64,000 nt of DNA. Origin: Kitasatospora arboriphila. Lineage in GTDB: Bacteria > Actinomycetota > Actinomycetes > Mycobacteriales > Mycobacteriaceae. Positions 25,398 to 34,635 of the stretch are shown one piece after another (within the stretch, counting starts at the first letter, position 1; each line of letters begins with the position of its first letter). The notes beneath the pieces were generated by a model. The model ran no database searches. It was not told the origin of the DNA and saw nothing but the letters and a program-made list of their open reading frames with translations. The position numbers and the translations under genes are program-made. The stretch covers positions 682,001-746,000 of the forward strand of contig NZ_JNYV01000002.1 in assembly GCF_000717275.1 (NCBI RefSeq), given 5' to 3'.

Positions 25398-26501
25398 TCA
25401 GCCACCACCGCCGCCGGCCGGTGCCGGGGTCTCGATCGGATTGGGTTCGATACCGGGGGGTAGTGGTACCGGTGACGGGATGAGACGTCCAGGAGGCTCC
25501 ACGGGCGGCGGAGTGGGAACCTTGCCGTTGATGAGCAGGTTTCCGGCCGCGGCGTCACCGACCAGCGTGGCGAACCCACCCTGATCGGGCAAGCCGATGT
25601 AGCACACCACTTTTCGGCTACCGGCCAACCAACTCGGCTCGGCAAGGGTGGACCATTGCAGGTTGAGGGTGGTCTGCGTCAGCTTGTCGGGGCCACCGAG
25701 GAACTGGCTGGTGACGTCGGGGCAGGTGGTCTTGAGATAGTTGTCCTGTTCGGCCACAGGGGGATACGGCGCACCCGCCCCCGTGGGGTCGAATCTCGCC
25801 GAGAGGTCCACCACGGACGTGACCTGAAAAGCGTGGGGCTCAGCGCAATCCACCGGGTCGGTGGGCTTGCGGGTGGCCGGGTCGATCCCGATGCAGGTTC
25901 CCTCTGGCCACTGCTGCGACTGGTCCTGGTCACGCACCAGGCCGGCGAACGGCTTCAACGTGCCCGTGGTGCCCGACAACTGCAGCCCACAACGCAAACT
26001 GCGTTCCCCGTCCGTCCACTGCTGTTGGGAGGGATACATCAGCCCGACCGAGAACCGCCCGGCCGGATCGAGCTGCCCGCCGAGGTAGTTGTTCACCACC
26101 ACCGGGCAATGTTCGTCGCGAATTGCGGTGAACTGCTCGGCGGTGGGCCACGGTGCGTCCTCGCCGAACTGAACACCCGGGTAAGCAGCGGTGTCCACCG
26201 ATCCGGCGACCTCGAACATGTGCTCGGCGGTGCAGTCGACCTTGGACTGTTTGGCCGGTAGATCCACCGGCCAGGTCAGGCAGTCGCCGGCAACCGACTC
26301 CGAGAACGGGCTCGACCGCGCCGACGTCTTGGCGTCGCCGATCTCTTCTCCGTCGACCTTGCCGGGATCGTCGAAGCCACCCAGCACAGCAACCACGCCT
26401 GCGCAGATCACCGCACCCGCGAGGATGGCGGCAAGCAACACCCTGACTGGGTGTCGAAGCACATGACCCAGTCGATCCCGTCGGCCGTCTCTGTCAACCA
26501 T
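25398..26501 (-). CDS. Septum-formation family membrane protein
   Basis: This 367-residue protein has a short cytoplasmic tail, one membrane helix (about 20-42) and an extracytoplasmic part with two related halves, each with paired cysteines (GDCLTWP...VDC, and GTCIGID...VDC), the pattern of the septum-formation domain. The C-terminal 40 residues are proline-rich. It is syntenic with Rv3835 of M. tuberculosis from memory. Its exact division role is unknown. Confidence 0.82.
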   Translation of the reverse strand: MVDRDGRRDRLGHVLRHPVRVLLAAILAGAVICAGVVAVLGGFDDPGKVDGEEIGDAKTSARSSPFSESVAGDCLTWPVDLPAKQSKVDCTAEHMFEVAGSVDTAAYPGVQFGEDAPWPTAEQFTAIRDEHCPVVVNNYLGGQLDPAGRFSVGLMYPSQQQWTDGERSLRCGLQLSGTTGTLKPFAGLVRDQDQSQQWPEGTCIGIDPATRKPTDPVDCAEPHAFQVTSVVDLSARFDPTGAGAPYPPVAEQDNYLKTTCPDVTSQFLGGPDKLTQTTLNLQWSTLAEPSWLAGSRKVVCYIGLPDQGGFATLVGDAAAGNLLINGKVPTPPPVEPPGRLIPSPVPLPPGIEPNPIETPAPAGGGGG

Positions 26502-26577
26502 CGGTGTCCATCATGCACTGAGGGCAGTGGCCGCGAGACGAAACCCTCGCGCGTATGGCCCGCGTTATCGTCGGAGG

Positions 26578-26994
26578 ATGGAATCAGACGCGCGAGGCGA
26601 TGAATCTGACGCCGTGACGCCGAGCGAGGACGTTGCCGAGCTGGCCGGACGGATGTTCGACATGGCACGGTCCGGTGACACGGCCGTGCTCGAATACGTA
26701 AAAGCCGGTGTGCCGGCCAATCTGACGAACGGCGCGGGCGACACCCTGCTGATGCTGGCGGCCTACCACGGGCACCACGACGTGGTGTCCGGGCTGATCG
26801 AATCGGGCGCCGACGTCAATCGGGTCAACGACAAGGGGCAGACGCCGCTCGCGGGAGCTGTCTTCAAATCGCATGACGACGTGGTGCGGGCCCTCATCGT
26901 CGCGGGTGCCGATCCCGACTCGGGACATCCCACCGCGCGTGATGCCGCTTCCATGTTCGGGCGCGAAGATTACCTGGGGCTGCTCGACCAGTAG
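26578..26994 (+). CDS. Ankyrin-repeat protein
   Basis: This 138-residue protein consists of about three ankyrin repeats, the clearest being [20 protein letters not shown] and [20 protein letters not shown], with the I-x-x-GAD-V/P-D linkers. Single small ankyrin proteins of this kind in bacteria are protein-binding, often protective partners of catalases or toxins, but no partner is obvious here. The ATG at 26578 follows GGAGG very closely; a GTG at 26614 is an alternative. It ends 10 nt before serS. Confidence 0.82.
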   Translation: MESDARGDESDAVTPSEDVAELAGRMFDMARSGDTAVLEYVKAGVPANLTNGAGDTLLMLAAYHGHHDVVSGLIESGADVNRVNDKGQTPLAGAVFKSHDDVVRALIVAGADPDSGHPTARDAASMFGREDYLGLLDQ

Positions 26995-27004
26995 GGTTTC
27001 CAGA

Positions 27005-28273
27005 GTGATCGACCTGAAGATTTTGCGCGACAACCCCGACCTCGTCCGGGCATCTCAACGCACCCGCGGTGAGGATCCCGGCCTCGTGGATGTGCTGCTC
27101 GCCGCCGACTCGGAGCGTCGGGCCGCCATCGCCGAGGCCGATCAGCTGCGCTCGGAACAGAAGGACCTGGGCAAGCTCATCGGGAAGGCGCCCGCCGAGG
27201 AGAAGCAGGAACTGCTAGCTCGGGGTAAGCACCTCGCCGACCAGGTCAAAGCTGCTCACGCCCGCGAATCTGCGGCCGACGAGAAGATGGCTGCGGCTCA
27301 CCGCGCCATCAACAACATCGTCGCGCCGGAGGCGCCTGCCGGTGGCGAAGAGGACTTCGTCCTCGTGGAGACCGTGGGCGAGCCCACCCCGATCGAGAAC
27401 CCCAAGGATCACCTGGAACTCGGCGAGAGCCTCGGTCTGCTCGACATGGAGCGCGGCGCGAAGGTCTCGGGCTCACGCTTCTACTTCCTGACCGGGCCGG
27501 GAGCGATGCTGCAGCTGGGACTGTTACAGCTCGCAGCACAGAAGGCGACGGCCAACGGCTTCACCGTCATGATCCCTCCGGTGCTGGTTCGACCCGAGGT
27601 GATGGACGGGACCGGATTCCTCGGTGCCCACTCGGCCGAGGTCTACCACCTCGCCGAAGATGATCTGTATCTCGTCGGCACCTCCGAGGTCCCACTGGCC
27701 GGTTACCACATGGGTGAGATCCTCGACCTGTCCGCCGGACCCAAGCGGTATGCGGGTTGGTCCAGTTGTTTCCGTCGTGAAGCGGGTAGCTACGGCAAGG
27801 ACACCCGCGGCATCATCCGGGTGCATCAGTTCGACAAGGTCGAGGCCTTCATCTATTGCAAGCCCGAAGACGCCGAGACCGAACACGAGAAGCTCCTCGG
27901 CTGGCAGAAGGACATGCTCGCGGCGATCGACGTCCCCTACCGGGTGATCGATGTTGCCGGCGGCGACCTCGGATCGTCTGCAGCGCGCAAGTTCGACTGT
28001 GAGGCATGGGTTCCGACGCAGAACACCTACCGCGAGCTCACCTCGACATCCAACTGCACGACGTACCAGGCCAGAAGGCTCCAGGTGCGTTACCGCGGGG
28101 ACAACGGCAAGCCGCAGGTGGCGGCGACCCTCAACGGAACCCTGGCCACCACCCGCTGGATCGTGGCGATCCTGGAGAACCACCAGCAACCGGACGGCAG
28201 CGTGCGGGTGCCCGAGGCGCTGGTGCCATTTGTAGGTTCAGAGATTCTCGCGCCGGCCGCACTCAGGCCTTGA
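27005..28273 (+). CDS. serS: Seryl-tRNA synthetase
   Basis: This 422-residue class II synthetase charges tRNA-Ser. It has an N-terminal coiled-coil arm (about 30-110, starting [17 protein letters not shown]), motif 2 in [25 protein letters not shown] and motif 3 in [17 protein letters not shown]. The GTG start gives the family length; the frame open upstream lies within the ankyrin gene. TAGGGT (26992-26997) sits 7 nt before the start, so a leaderless transcript is possible. Confidence 0.96.
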   Translation: MIDLKILRDNPDLVRASQRTRGEDPGLVDVLLAADSERRAAIAEADQLRSEQKDLGKLIGKAPAEEKQELLARGKHLADQVKAAHARESAADEKMAAAHRAINNIVAPEAPAGGEEDFVLVETVGEPTPIENPKDHLELGESLGLLDMERGAKVSGSRFYFLTGPGAMLQLGLLQLAAQKATANGFTVMIPPVLVRPEVMDGTGFLGAHSAEVYHLAEDDLYLVGTSEVPLAGYHMGEILDLSAGPKRYAGWSSCFRREAGSYGKDTRGIIRVHQFDKVEAFIYCKPEDAETEHEKLLGWQKDMLAAIDVPYRVIDVAGGDLGSSAARKFDCEAWVPTQNTYRELTSTSNCTTYQARRLQVRYRGDNGKPQVAATLNGTLATTRWIVAILENHQQPDGSVRVPEALVPFVGSEILAPAALRP

Positions 28274-28927
28274 TCAGGACGCCGGCTGAGGTAGTTCGCC
28301 GGTGACCTGAAAAACGATACGACGGCCGATCAACACTGCGTGATCGGCAAAACGTTCATAGAACCGACCTAGAAGCGTCACATCTATCGCGGCCGCGACG
28401 CCGTGCGGCCACGAGCTGTCGTCGAGAGTGGCCGTCAGTCGATGATGCAGGTCATCCATGATGTCGTCGTCGTCGTGGAGCCGGCGCGCATCGGCGGGAT
28501 CGTGAGTGAGCAGTACATCGCCGACGGTGTGCGACATGGTGACGGCGACCCGGGCCATGTCCGAGAAGTAGGGGCCCACTTCGTCCGGCACGACAGTTGC
28601 GGGATGACGCCTTCTGGCCGCTTCGGCGATGTGGACGGCGAGCCCACCCATGCGGTCGATGTCCGCGATGATGTGGGTCGCGGCAACAACTGTCCGTAGG
28701 TCACAGGCAACCGGGGCCTGCCGGGCCAGCAGCAGGAAAGCCTGCGACTCGGCCCTCGCTGACAGCGCCCGGAGGTCATCGTGTGAACTGACGACTTCTT
28801 CTGCAGCTGCGAGGTCTGCGCACAGAACGGCGTGGCTCGCTCGCTCCACGGCATTGCCGGCGAAGGTGGCCATCGTGCTGAGCGTCGTGTTGAGGTCGCG
28901 TAACTGGTCGCGGAATGTGCTGCGCAT
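28274..28927 (-). CDS. phoU: PhoU phosphate-signalling regulator
   Basis: This 217-residue protein consists of two three-helix PhoU bundles with the metal-binding motifs E-x-x-x-D (VERASHAVLCADLAAAEE and RFYERFADHAVLIGRRI). PhoU damps phosphate-starvation signalling and the Pst transporter. No pst or phoR gene is adjacent, so it is an orphan copy. Its stop codon abuts that of serS on the other strand. Confidence 0.92.
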   Translation of the reverse strand: MRSTFRDQLRDLNTTLSTMATFAGNAVERASHAVLCADLAAAEEVVSSHDDLRALSARAESQAFLLLARQAPVACDLRTVVAATHIIADIDRMGGLAVHIAEAARRRHPATVVPDEVGPYFSDMARVAVTMSHTVGDVLLTHDPADARRLHDDDDIMDDLHHRLTATLDDSSWPHGVAAAIDVTLLGRFYERFADHAVLIGRRIVFQVTGELPQPAS

Positions 28928-29426
28928 GAGAGTGTCTCTCCGTCATGGAATCGGTGGCCGAGTAGGGATCGCCGACCGAGTGATGGACTCGCTGAAGTGA
29001 CTGCGCATTCTTCGACAGATCGCGAGATGACGCACGAGCAACGCGCCTGTGATTCATGCTACTTGTCTGGTCGCGGGTGACGGGAACTTCGACCGAAAGC
29101 GACCGATTCCGCCGAATACAAGGCAGCAAGGTGCTGATTCGGTTGGAGACCAGGTCAGCGACGTGGACTTGCGCTTTAGTCGACGAGGCTGGAGAGCGCT
29201 GCGCACGAAGGCCGCGACACCGGTGGGTGTCGCGGCCTTCGCGTCAGACGGGACGATGTTCGCCAGTGCGCCTCTCGGCAAGTGGTTGCTCGCGGCAACT
29301 TTGGGGTGGTACCCGGGGCAGTGATACGAACACCGTCGATTTCTACAACAGGCGATGGTGCCGCACTATTCCGCGCGGCGGGCGCGTTCGTGCGCGCAGG
29401 TGGCCCAGCCCCGACATAATCCCCTC
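28928..29426. other. 499-bp non-coding stretch upstream of phoU
   Basis: No convincing gene: overlapping frames on both strands have no recognisable motif or good ribosome site. It holds the phoU promoter region and the strong hairpin at 29208-29239. I looked for a tRNA and saw none. Confidence 0.6.
29208..29239. terminator. 13-bp perfect hairpin without an obvious gene
   Basis: AAGGCCGCGACAC pairs with GTGTCGCGGCCTT around a 6-base loop. It has the strength of a bidirectional terminator, but no gene ends here on either strand. Confidence 0.6.
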
Positions 29427-30338
29427 ATGATCATCGGGATTCTCGCGGCGTTGTTCGCGTGCATCGCATACGGGGTGTCCTCCGTCATGCAGGCCTACGG
29501 CGCACGCTCGGCGAGGCAGGCGGCGGCCGCGCGCGGCGAGAGCGGTTTCGAGACCGAGAAAGGCGCACCGACCATGCGGTCGACGATGGCCGCAGTGTTG
29601 ACGACCGCGTTCATCGTCGGAACCATTCTCGATGTCGTCGGGTTCGGCGGTAGTGCCGTGTCGGCACGTCTCATCCCGCTCTTCCTGTCACAGACGATCG
29701 TCAGCGCGAATCTGGTGGTGACCGCGATCCTCGGCATCTTCGTGCTCGGCATCAACCTGCACAAGAGGGACTGGCTGGCGATCGCCGTCGTGATCGTGGC
29801 GCTGTTCGCACTGGGCATCTCGGCGGACTCCGAAGGCCACGGGCACGACGCAGCCTGGTTCCACTGGGGCTTGCTTGCCGTCACCCTGGCGTTGTTCGCC
29901 GGTTCGATCGGTTTGATCCGATGGCTGGGCTCCCGGGCGGCGATTGCCGCCGGGCTGTGTGCGGGCGCGATGTTCGGCGCCGTGGCCATCGCGGTGCGCA
30001 TCCTTCACGGCATCTCCGACTTCGACGTGGTCGACATCCTCACCGATCCCGCCGCCTACGCGCTCGCTGTCGCCGGAATAGGTGGCTACTACCTGCACAC
30101 CGTCGCTCTGCAGTTGGGTTCGGTCAACGGCGCGACGGCCGCGCTCGTGGTGGGCGAGACGGTGGTGCCCGGTCTGGTCGGCATCATCTGGCTGGGTGAC
30201 AACGCACTCCCGGGCCGGACATGGTTGGCTGTTCTCGGCTTCATCTTCGCGGTCGTCGGCGCGGTCACAGTGGCGTGGTCGGGCGCGGTGGAAGCCAGCG
30301 CACAGGCCGAGTCCGGAGCAGAGAAGGCACCAGCATGA
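29427..30338 (+). CDS. DMT-superfamily-like membrane protein
   Basis: This 303-residue protein has about nine to ten membrane segments and two related halves, as in EamA/DMT transporters; the last helix is followed by an Ala/Glu-rich tail. It starts MIIGILAALFACIAYGVSSV. It overlaps the next gene as ATGA, so the two are coupled. The substrate is unknown; similar actinobacterial proteins are annotated only as hypothetical membrane proteins. Confidence 0.75.
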   Translation: MIIGILAALFACIAYGVSSVMQAYGARSARQAAAARGESGFETEKGAPTMRSTMAAVLTTAFIVGTILDVVGFGGSAVSARLIPLFLSQTIVSANLVVTAILGIFVLGINLHKRDWLAIAVVIVALFALGISADSEGHGHDAAWFHWGLLAVTLALFAGSIGLIRWLGSRAAIAAGLCAGAMFGAVAIAVRILHGISDFDVVDILTDPAAYALAVAGIGGYYLHTVALQLGSVNGATAALVVGETVVPGLVGIIWLGDNALPGRTWLAVLGFIFAVVGAVTVAWSGAVEASAQAESGAEKAPA

Positions 30339-30841
30339 GCACCACGATGTACAAGCGGTCCACCCGAATGGTCCGCTTCGACGAACTGTCCATGGAGATG
30401 ACGGCAGCCCTGGCAGAACATGCACAAAGCCACCAGTTGGTTCTCAGCGATGACATGCCCGCATGGCTCACCTCCAGCCAGAACCTGCCCTCGAACTCAC
30501 TTCTCGGAAAGGTGTTCCGCCGCAAGGCCAACTGGACCGATCCGGATGCGGCGCACGAGGTGCTCGTGGTCATCCACTCCACGCACCTGATCGTGGTGAC
30601 AGCGGGTGAGAAGCGCGGCACCGCCGTGTTGTCGGTCCCGATGTCGCAGGCCTCGGCCCGGGTGGGCAGCGCGCTCGAAGACACCTTTGCGGCGGTAGAG
30701 GATTCAGGGATCACACTGGGCGGCTTCCCGGGAGAGCACGGACAAGCCGGTACCTTCTACATCGGGCTCGGTCCCGAACCCGCGGGAGCCGAATGCGCAG
30801 AGGCGATCCGTGAGGCGATCACCGAGGCAAAGAACCCGTAA
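30335..30841 (+). CDS. Conserved hypothetical protein coupled to membrane protein
   Basis: This 168-residue soluble protein has no domain I can name with confidence. The middle (LGKVFRRKANWTDPDAAHEV, then several beta strands ending in VPMSQA) resembles a small PH-like barrel. It is translationally coupled to the upstream membrane protein by a 4-nt overlap, which suggests a joint function. A weak hairpin follows at 30857-30877. Confidence 0.65.
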   Translation: MSTTMYKRSTRMVRFDELSMEMTAALAEHAQSHQLVLSDDMPAWLTSSQNLPSNSLLGKVFRRKANWTDPDAAHEVLVVIHSTHLIVVTAGEKRGTAVLSVPMSQASARVGSALEDTFAAVEDSGITLGGFPGEHGQAGTFYIGLGPEPAGAECAEAIREAITEAKNP

Positions 30842-30856
30842 TCGGTTGTCCTGCCC

Positions 30857-30877
30857 GGCCCGAAGGTTCCTTCGGCC
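30857..30877. terminator. Probable terminator
   Basis: CGAAGG pairs with CCTTCG and an outer GGCC/GGCC pair extends it with one bulged base. It lies between convergent genes. Confidence 0.45.
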
Positions 30878-30901
30878 ATCTAGGTTGTCGCCCCGCCGCC
30901 C

Positions 30902-31750
30902 TCAGCCGGGCAGCGTTTCGCCGCCGATCGGAGCGAGTACCTCGCCGCTGTAGTACGACGACATGGTCTGCGATGCGAAGAACACGTAGGACGGTGCGAT
31001 CTCGTCCGGCTGTGCGGCGCGACCCATGGGGACCTGCTTACCGAAGTCGGCGACCTTGTCGGCCGGCATCGTCGCGGGAATCAATGGTGTCCAGACAGGT
31101 CCCGGCGCAACACAGTTCACTCGGATTCCGCGATCGACGAGACTCTGCGCGAGCGAGTAGGTCAGCGCGATGACAGCACCTTTGGTGGCCGAATAGTCGA
31201 TCAATGACTTGTTGCCGCGTAACCCGTTGATGGAACCGGTGTTGATGATGGCCGAACCCTCTCCGAGGTGATCGAGGGCCGCGTGGGTCACGTGGAAGAA
31301 GCTGTGGATGTTCACATCGAACGTTCGCTTCCACTGCTCGGGGGTGATCTCAGAGAAGTCCTCGACAACGTGTTGGTAGGCAACGTTGTTCACGAGGATG
31401 TCGAGACCGCCCAAGTCCTCAACCGTTCGGCCCACGATCTGGCGGCAGTGCGTGGGGTCGGCCAGATCCCCTGCGTAGGTGGTGCATCGGCGGCCTTCGG
31501 CTTCGACGAGTCCCTTGGTGTGTGCGGCATCGTCGGACTCGTCGAGGTATGCGATGGCGACGTCGGCACCCTCTTTGGCGTAGGCCACGGCGACCGCCCG
31601 TCCGATGCCGGAGTCGCCGCCGGTGATGAGAGCCTTCTTGCCTTGCAAGAGTCCGCGGCCTTGGTACGAACGCATTTCGTCGTGCGGTTGCTCGCTCATG
31701 TCCCCGGTCCGGCCCGGGTACTCGATGTTTTCGGCTGGATGTTCGCTCAT
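30902..31750 (-). CDS. SDR oxidoreductase (general-stress type)
   Basis: This 282-residue short-chain dehydrogenase has an N-terminal extension of about 37 residues, the cofactor loop ITGGDSGIGRAVA, NNVAYQ, and the catalytic YSATKGA (Tyr-x-x-x-Lys). The extension and sequence match the B. subtilis GS39/YghA type of stress-induced SDR. The start is the ATG at 31750; the frame continues upstream without homology. A perfect SigF-type promoter lies 31 nt upstream. The substrate is unknown. Confidence 0.88.
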   Translation of the reverse strand: MSEHPAENIEYPGRTGDMSEQPHDEMRSYQGRGLLQGKKALITGGDSGIGRAVAVAYAKEGADVAIAYLDESDDAAHTKGLVEAEGRRCTTYAGDLADPTHCRQIVGRTVEDLGGLDILVNNVAYQHVVEDFSEITPEQWKRTFDVNIHSFFHVTHAALDHLGEGSAIINTGSINGLRGNKSLIDYSATKGAVIALTYSLAQSLVDRGIRVNCVAPGPVWTPLIPATMPADKVADFGKQVPMGRAAQPDEIAPSYVFFASQTMSSYYSGEVLAPIGGETLPG

Positions 31751-31780
31751 GGTTGGCACCTTTCTCTTCACACCGCTGCT

Positions 31781-31804
31781 TACCCGGCGCTGACCGGGCG
31801 AAAC
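31781..31804 (-). promoter_or_regulatory. SigF-type promoter for the SDR gene
   Basis: Minus strand: GTTT (31804-31801), 15 bases, GGGTA (31785-31781), an exact consensus match. Its -35 is separated by 5 bases from the -35 of the opposing promoter. Confidence 0.75.
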
Positions 31805-31809
31805 CTCGA

Positions 31810-31834
31810 GTTTGACGGTCTTGATGGTGGGTAA
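31810..31834 (+). promoter_or_regulatory. SigF-type promoter for the ChaB-like gene
   Basis: GTTT (31810-31813), 15 bases, GGGTAA (31829-31834). It is back-to-back with the SDR promoter; transcription would begin near 31841. Confidence 0.75.
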
Positions 31835-31873
31835 CCTCCATGACCGATCGAACTCTCGAGAAGGAGGAAGCAC

Positions 31874-32293
31874 ATGCCGAAGACGACAAAATCGGGTGCG
31901 CCGAAGAAGAGTGAGCTGCCCAGCACGTTGATCAAATCGGGCAAGAAGGCACAACGCACATTCACCAAGACCTACGACTCGGCGATGGACGAATACGGCG
32001 ACGAGAAACGTGCGCACCGCACGGCTTTCTCCGCTCTCAAGCACAGCTTCGAAAAGGTGGGCGACCGTTGGGAACCCAAGAAGAAGAAGGGTCCCTCCGA
32101 CAGCCGGGCCAAGAGCGGCGGCCCCAACCCGAAGGGTGAGTCTGCCGAGGGTGTGGACGCCAATGCCAGCAAGGATCATCTGGTCAAGGTGGCGAAGCGA
32201 CTCGACATCAAAGGCCGGTCTTCCATGAAGAAGAAGGAACTGGTCTCCGCGATCAAGAAGGCGAACCGAAAGAAGACCGCCAAGAACCGGTGA
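31874..32293 (+). CDS. ChaB-like stress protein with C-terminal SAP/Rho-N-like motif
   Basis: This 139-residue, very basic protein starts with a ChaB domain (about 10-75: LPSTLIKSGKKAQRTFTKTYDSAM, then AHRTAFSALKHSF and RWEPKK) and ends with a lysine-rich helical motif SKDHLVKVAKRLDIKGRSSM of the Rho-N/SAP type that binds nucleic acid. The combination suggests a nucleoid-associated stress protein rather than a cation-transport regulator. It has a strong ribosome site (AAGGAGG) and an exact SigF-type promoter. Confidence 0.85.
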   Translation: MPKTTKSGAPKKSELPSTLIKSGKKAQRTFTKTYDSAMDEYGDEKRAHRTAFSALKHSFEKVGDRWEPKKKKGPSDSRAKSGGPNPKGESAEGVDANASKDHLVKVAKRLDIKGRSSMKKKELVSAIKKANRKKTAKNR

Positions 32294-32337
32294 CGGTTCC
32301 GGACGGTCTTCCCAACAGTCAAAGAGCTACAGAAACC

Positions 32338-33516
32338 TCAGGGGCGGAGCAGGACCTTGACCGCGCCGTCCTGCTTTTTGGAGAAGATCTCGTAGGCGTG
32401 CGGGGCCTCTTCGAGACTGACTTCGTGCGTGGCGAAGGTGTCCACGCCCAGCGGGTCGTCGTCGGTGAGGAGCGGCATGATGTCGTCCACCCAATGCTTC
32501 ACGTTGGCCTGGCCCATACGCAGGTTGATCTGTTTGTCGAACATCGTTCCCAGCGGCAGCGGGTCTGCCTCGCCGCCGTAGACACCGATGAGAGACACCG
32601 TGCCGCCACGCCGGACAGCGTCGATGGCCGTGTAGACGGCCGTGAGCCGGTCCACGCCGGCGGTTTTGAACACCGGCTGAGCCACCGCATCGGGAAGCAG
32701 GCCGGCGACCGTCTGGACAAGCTTTGCCACGGGCGCACCGTGGGCCTCCATACCCACCGCATCGATGACGGCGTCGGTGCCGCGCCCTGAGGTGCGGTCC
32801 CGGATGACCTCTCCGATGTTCTTGTTCGAGCGCATGTCGATGGTGTCGATACCGCGCGCCTTGGCACGATCCAGACGTTCCGGCACCATGTCCACCGCGA
32901 CGACGTCATACCCACGGTGAGCAGCGATGCGCGCACACATGTCGCCGATCGGACCGAGACCGAGAACTGCCACCGTTCCACCGTCCGGCACGTTGGCGTA
33001 CTCCACGGCCTGCCAGGCTGTCGGCAGAACGTCGGAGAGGTACACGAATCGCGAGTCGGGCGGCCCCTCGGGCACCTTGATGTGGGTGAAGTCGGCCAGC
33101 GGGACTCGAAGGTATTCGGCCTGACCGCCGGGAACCTGTCCGTAGAGCTGGGAGAACCCGAACAGGGCCGCGCCGCGACCCTCCGATGTGACCTGTGTGG
33201 TCTCGCATTGGGTGTGAAGCCCCCTGTCGCACATGAAACAACTGCCACAACAGATCTGGAACGGAATCACCACACGGTCACCCACGGCCAGGTTCTTCAC
33301 GTCCGACCCGACCTCGACCACTCGTCCCATGGGTTCGTGACCCAGGATGTCGCCGGCATTCATGAAAGGCCCGAGCACCTCGTAAAGGTGGAGGTCCGAG
33401 CCGCAGATGTTCGTGGTCGTCAGCTCGATGATGGCATCGGTCGGCTCCTGGATCTTCGGGTCCGGTACCGTTTCGACACGCACGTCCCGTTTGCCCTGCC
33501 ACGTCACTGCTCTCAT
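32338..33516 (-). CDS. Zinc-dependent alcohol/formaldehyde-type dehydrogenase
   Basis: This 392-residue medium-chain dehydrogenase has catalytic zinc ligands Cys38 (ICGSDLH) and His in GHEPMG, a four-cysteine structural zinc site (CCGSCFMCDRGLHTQC), and the NAD-binding GLGPIG. It resembles the glutathione-independent formaldehyde dehydrogenase/threonine dehydrogenase-like branch. The ATG at 33516 has AGGAGG upstream. A near-consensus SigF promoter lies about 53 nt upstream. The substrate is unknown. Confidence 0.87.
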   Translation of the reverse strand: MRAVTWQGKRDVRVETVPDPKIQEPTDAIIELTTTNICGSDLHLYEVLGPFMNAGDILGHEPMGRVVEVGSDVKNLAVGDRVVIPFQICCGSCFMCDRGLHTQCETTQVTSEGRGAALFGFSQLYGQVPGGQAEYLRVPLADFTHIKVPEGPPDSRFVYLSDVLPTAWQAVEYANVPDGGTVAVLGLGPIGDMCARIAAHRGYDVVAVDMVPERLDRAKARGIDTIDMRSNKNIGEVIRDRTSGRGTDAVIDAVGMEAHGAPVAKLVQTVAGLLPDAVAQPVFKTAGVDRLTAVYTAIDAVRRGGTVSLIGVYGGEADPLPLGTMFDKQINLRMGQANVKHWVDDIMPLLTDDDPLGVDTFATHEVSLEEAPHAYEIFSKKQDGAVKVLLRP

Positions 33517-33568
33517 TGGTCCTCCTGGTTGGGTCCGCCCGTTTCGTTGCTCGGGCACGCGGGTCGGA

Positions 33569-33592
33569 TACCCATGGAGTGCCGTGGTGAAC
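33569..33592 (-). promoter_or_regulatory. Near-consensus SigF-type promoter for the dehydrogenase
   Basis: Minus strand: GTTC (33592-33589), 15 bases, GGGTA (33573-33569). One mismatch in the -35. Confidence 0.55.
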
Positions 33593-33691
33593 CCAAGCGC
33601 TGCTCGAGAACAGGGCCGCATGACAAGGTGATTGAAGACGAACTCGACGGGGTAACCCAGACGAGTTGAATCAGCAAGCTTAGATGGGACC

Positions 33692-34519
33692 GTGTTGGAG
33701 CGAACTCAACCGAAGGCGCGAGTCTCAGACGACTATGCCGACGTCGTGGACTTGATCGCGCGTCTACGGGAGAAGGAGAAGGGCACTCCCGCCGCGGACC
33801 GTCTTCGTGACCAGGTCATCACCCGCTGCCTCCCTCTCGCCGAGAACATCGCCCGCCGCTTCAGTGGTCGCGGCGAAAATCATGACGACCTCGTCCAGGT
33901 TGCCCGCCTGGGCCTCGTCAACGCGGTGGATCGGTTCGACCCTCAGCACGGTTCGGAGTTCGTGTCTTTCGCAGTGCCCACGATCATGGGCGAAGTGCGC
34001 CGACATTTTCGGGATGCGGCTTGGGCCACTCGCGTCCCAAGGCGGCTGAAGGAGCTGCACAAGTCGATCAGCGACGCCTCGGAGAACCTGTCTCAGCGCC
34101 TCGGGCGGGCGCCGTCGGCCAGCGAGATAGCCGCCGAGCTCGACCTCAGTGTCGCCGAGGTGACCGAAGGCCTCCTGGCGCGCGGCGCGTACCAGGCTCT
34201 GTCCACCGATTCCGGTGCGGCCGATGACGAGCTCGGCGCACCGTTGTTGGAAACGCTGGGCTCCGAGGATCCCGAGTACGAGCACGTCGAAAGCTACGTC
34301 GCGATCCGACCGGCTCTCGCCAAGCTCTCCGACCGGGAGCGCCGAATCCTCGTGTTGCGATTCTTCGGATCCCAGACCCAGACCGAGATCGCGAAACAAC
34401 TCGGGATCTCACAGATGCACGTTTCACGCATCCTCTCCAGCACGCTCGCCAAGTTGCGTGACGAGCTGGGTTCGGACGAAGACGGCGTACTGGGTGGGGT
34501 GAATTCCTTCCTGAACTGA
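33692..34519 (+). CDS. sigF: General-stress sigma factor SigF
   Basis: This 275-residue SigB/SigF/SigG-family sigma-70 protein has region 2 (DLVQVARLGLVNAVDRFDP ... FAVPTIMGEVRRHFRD), region 3 and region 4 (DRERRILVLRFFGSQTQTEIAKQLGISQMHVSR). It starts at GTG; TTAGAT just upstream suggests a leaderless message. The anti-sigma UsfX-like gene lies downstream with a STAS gene between, whereas mycobacteria have usfX directly upstream of sigF. Several neighbouring genes carry SigF-type promoters, consistent with a local regulon. Confidence 0.9.
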   Translation: MLERTQPKARVSDDYADVVDLIARLREKEKGTPAADRLRDQVITRCLPLAENIARRFSGRGENHDDLVQVARLGLVNAVDRFDPQHGSEFVSFAVPTIMGEVRRHFRDAAWATRVPRRLKELHKSISDASENLSQRLGRAPSASEIAAELDLSVAEVTEGLLARGAYQALSTDSGAADDELGAPLLETLGSEDPEYEHVESYVAIRPALAKLSDRERRILVLRFFGSQTQTEIAKQLGISQMHVSRILSSTLAKLRDELGSDEDGVLGGVNSFLN

Positions 34520-34635
34520 AGAATGAATTGTAGATTGTTAATGAGGTTGGGAAGACAGCCGGGCAATTCTGGAGTGACCTACTCAGTGGGCGGCGTGCTC
34601 CAGGGGCAGTCACCGTCAGACGGCCGGAGGTTTTC

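Noticed and set aside
28928..29207. tRNA or riboswitch before the orphan hairpin
   Set aside because: No TpsiC-loop GGTTCGANTC pattern or recognisable riboswitch core was found.
33628..33654. Possible SigF autoregulatory promoter before sigF (GTGATT and GGGTA)
   Set aside because: The -10 fits, but no GTTT lies at 14-16 bp; too weak to list.
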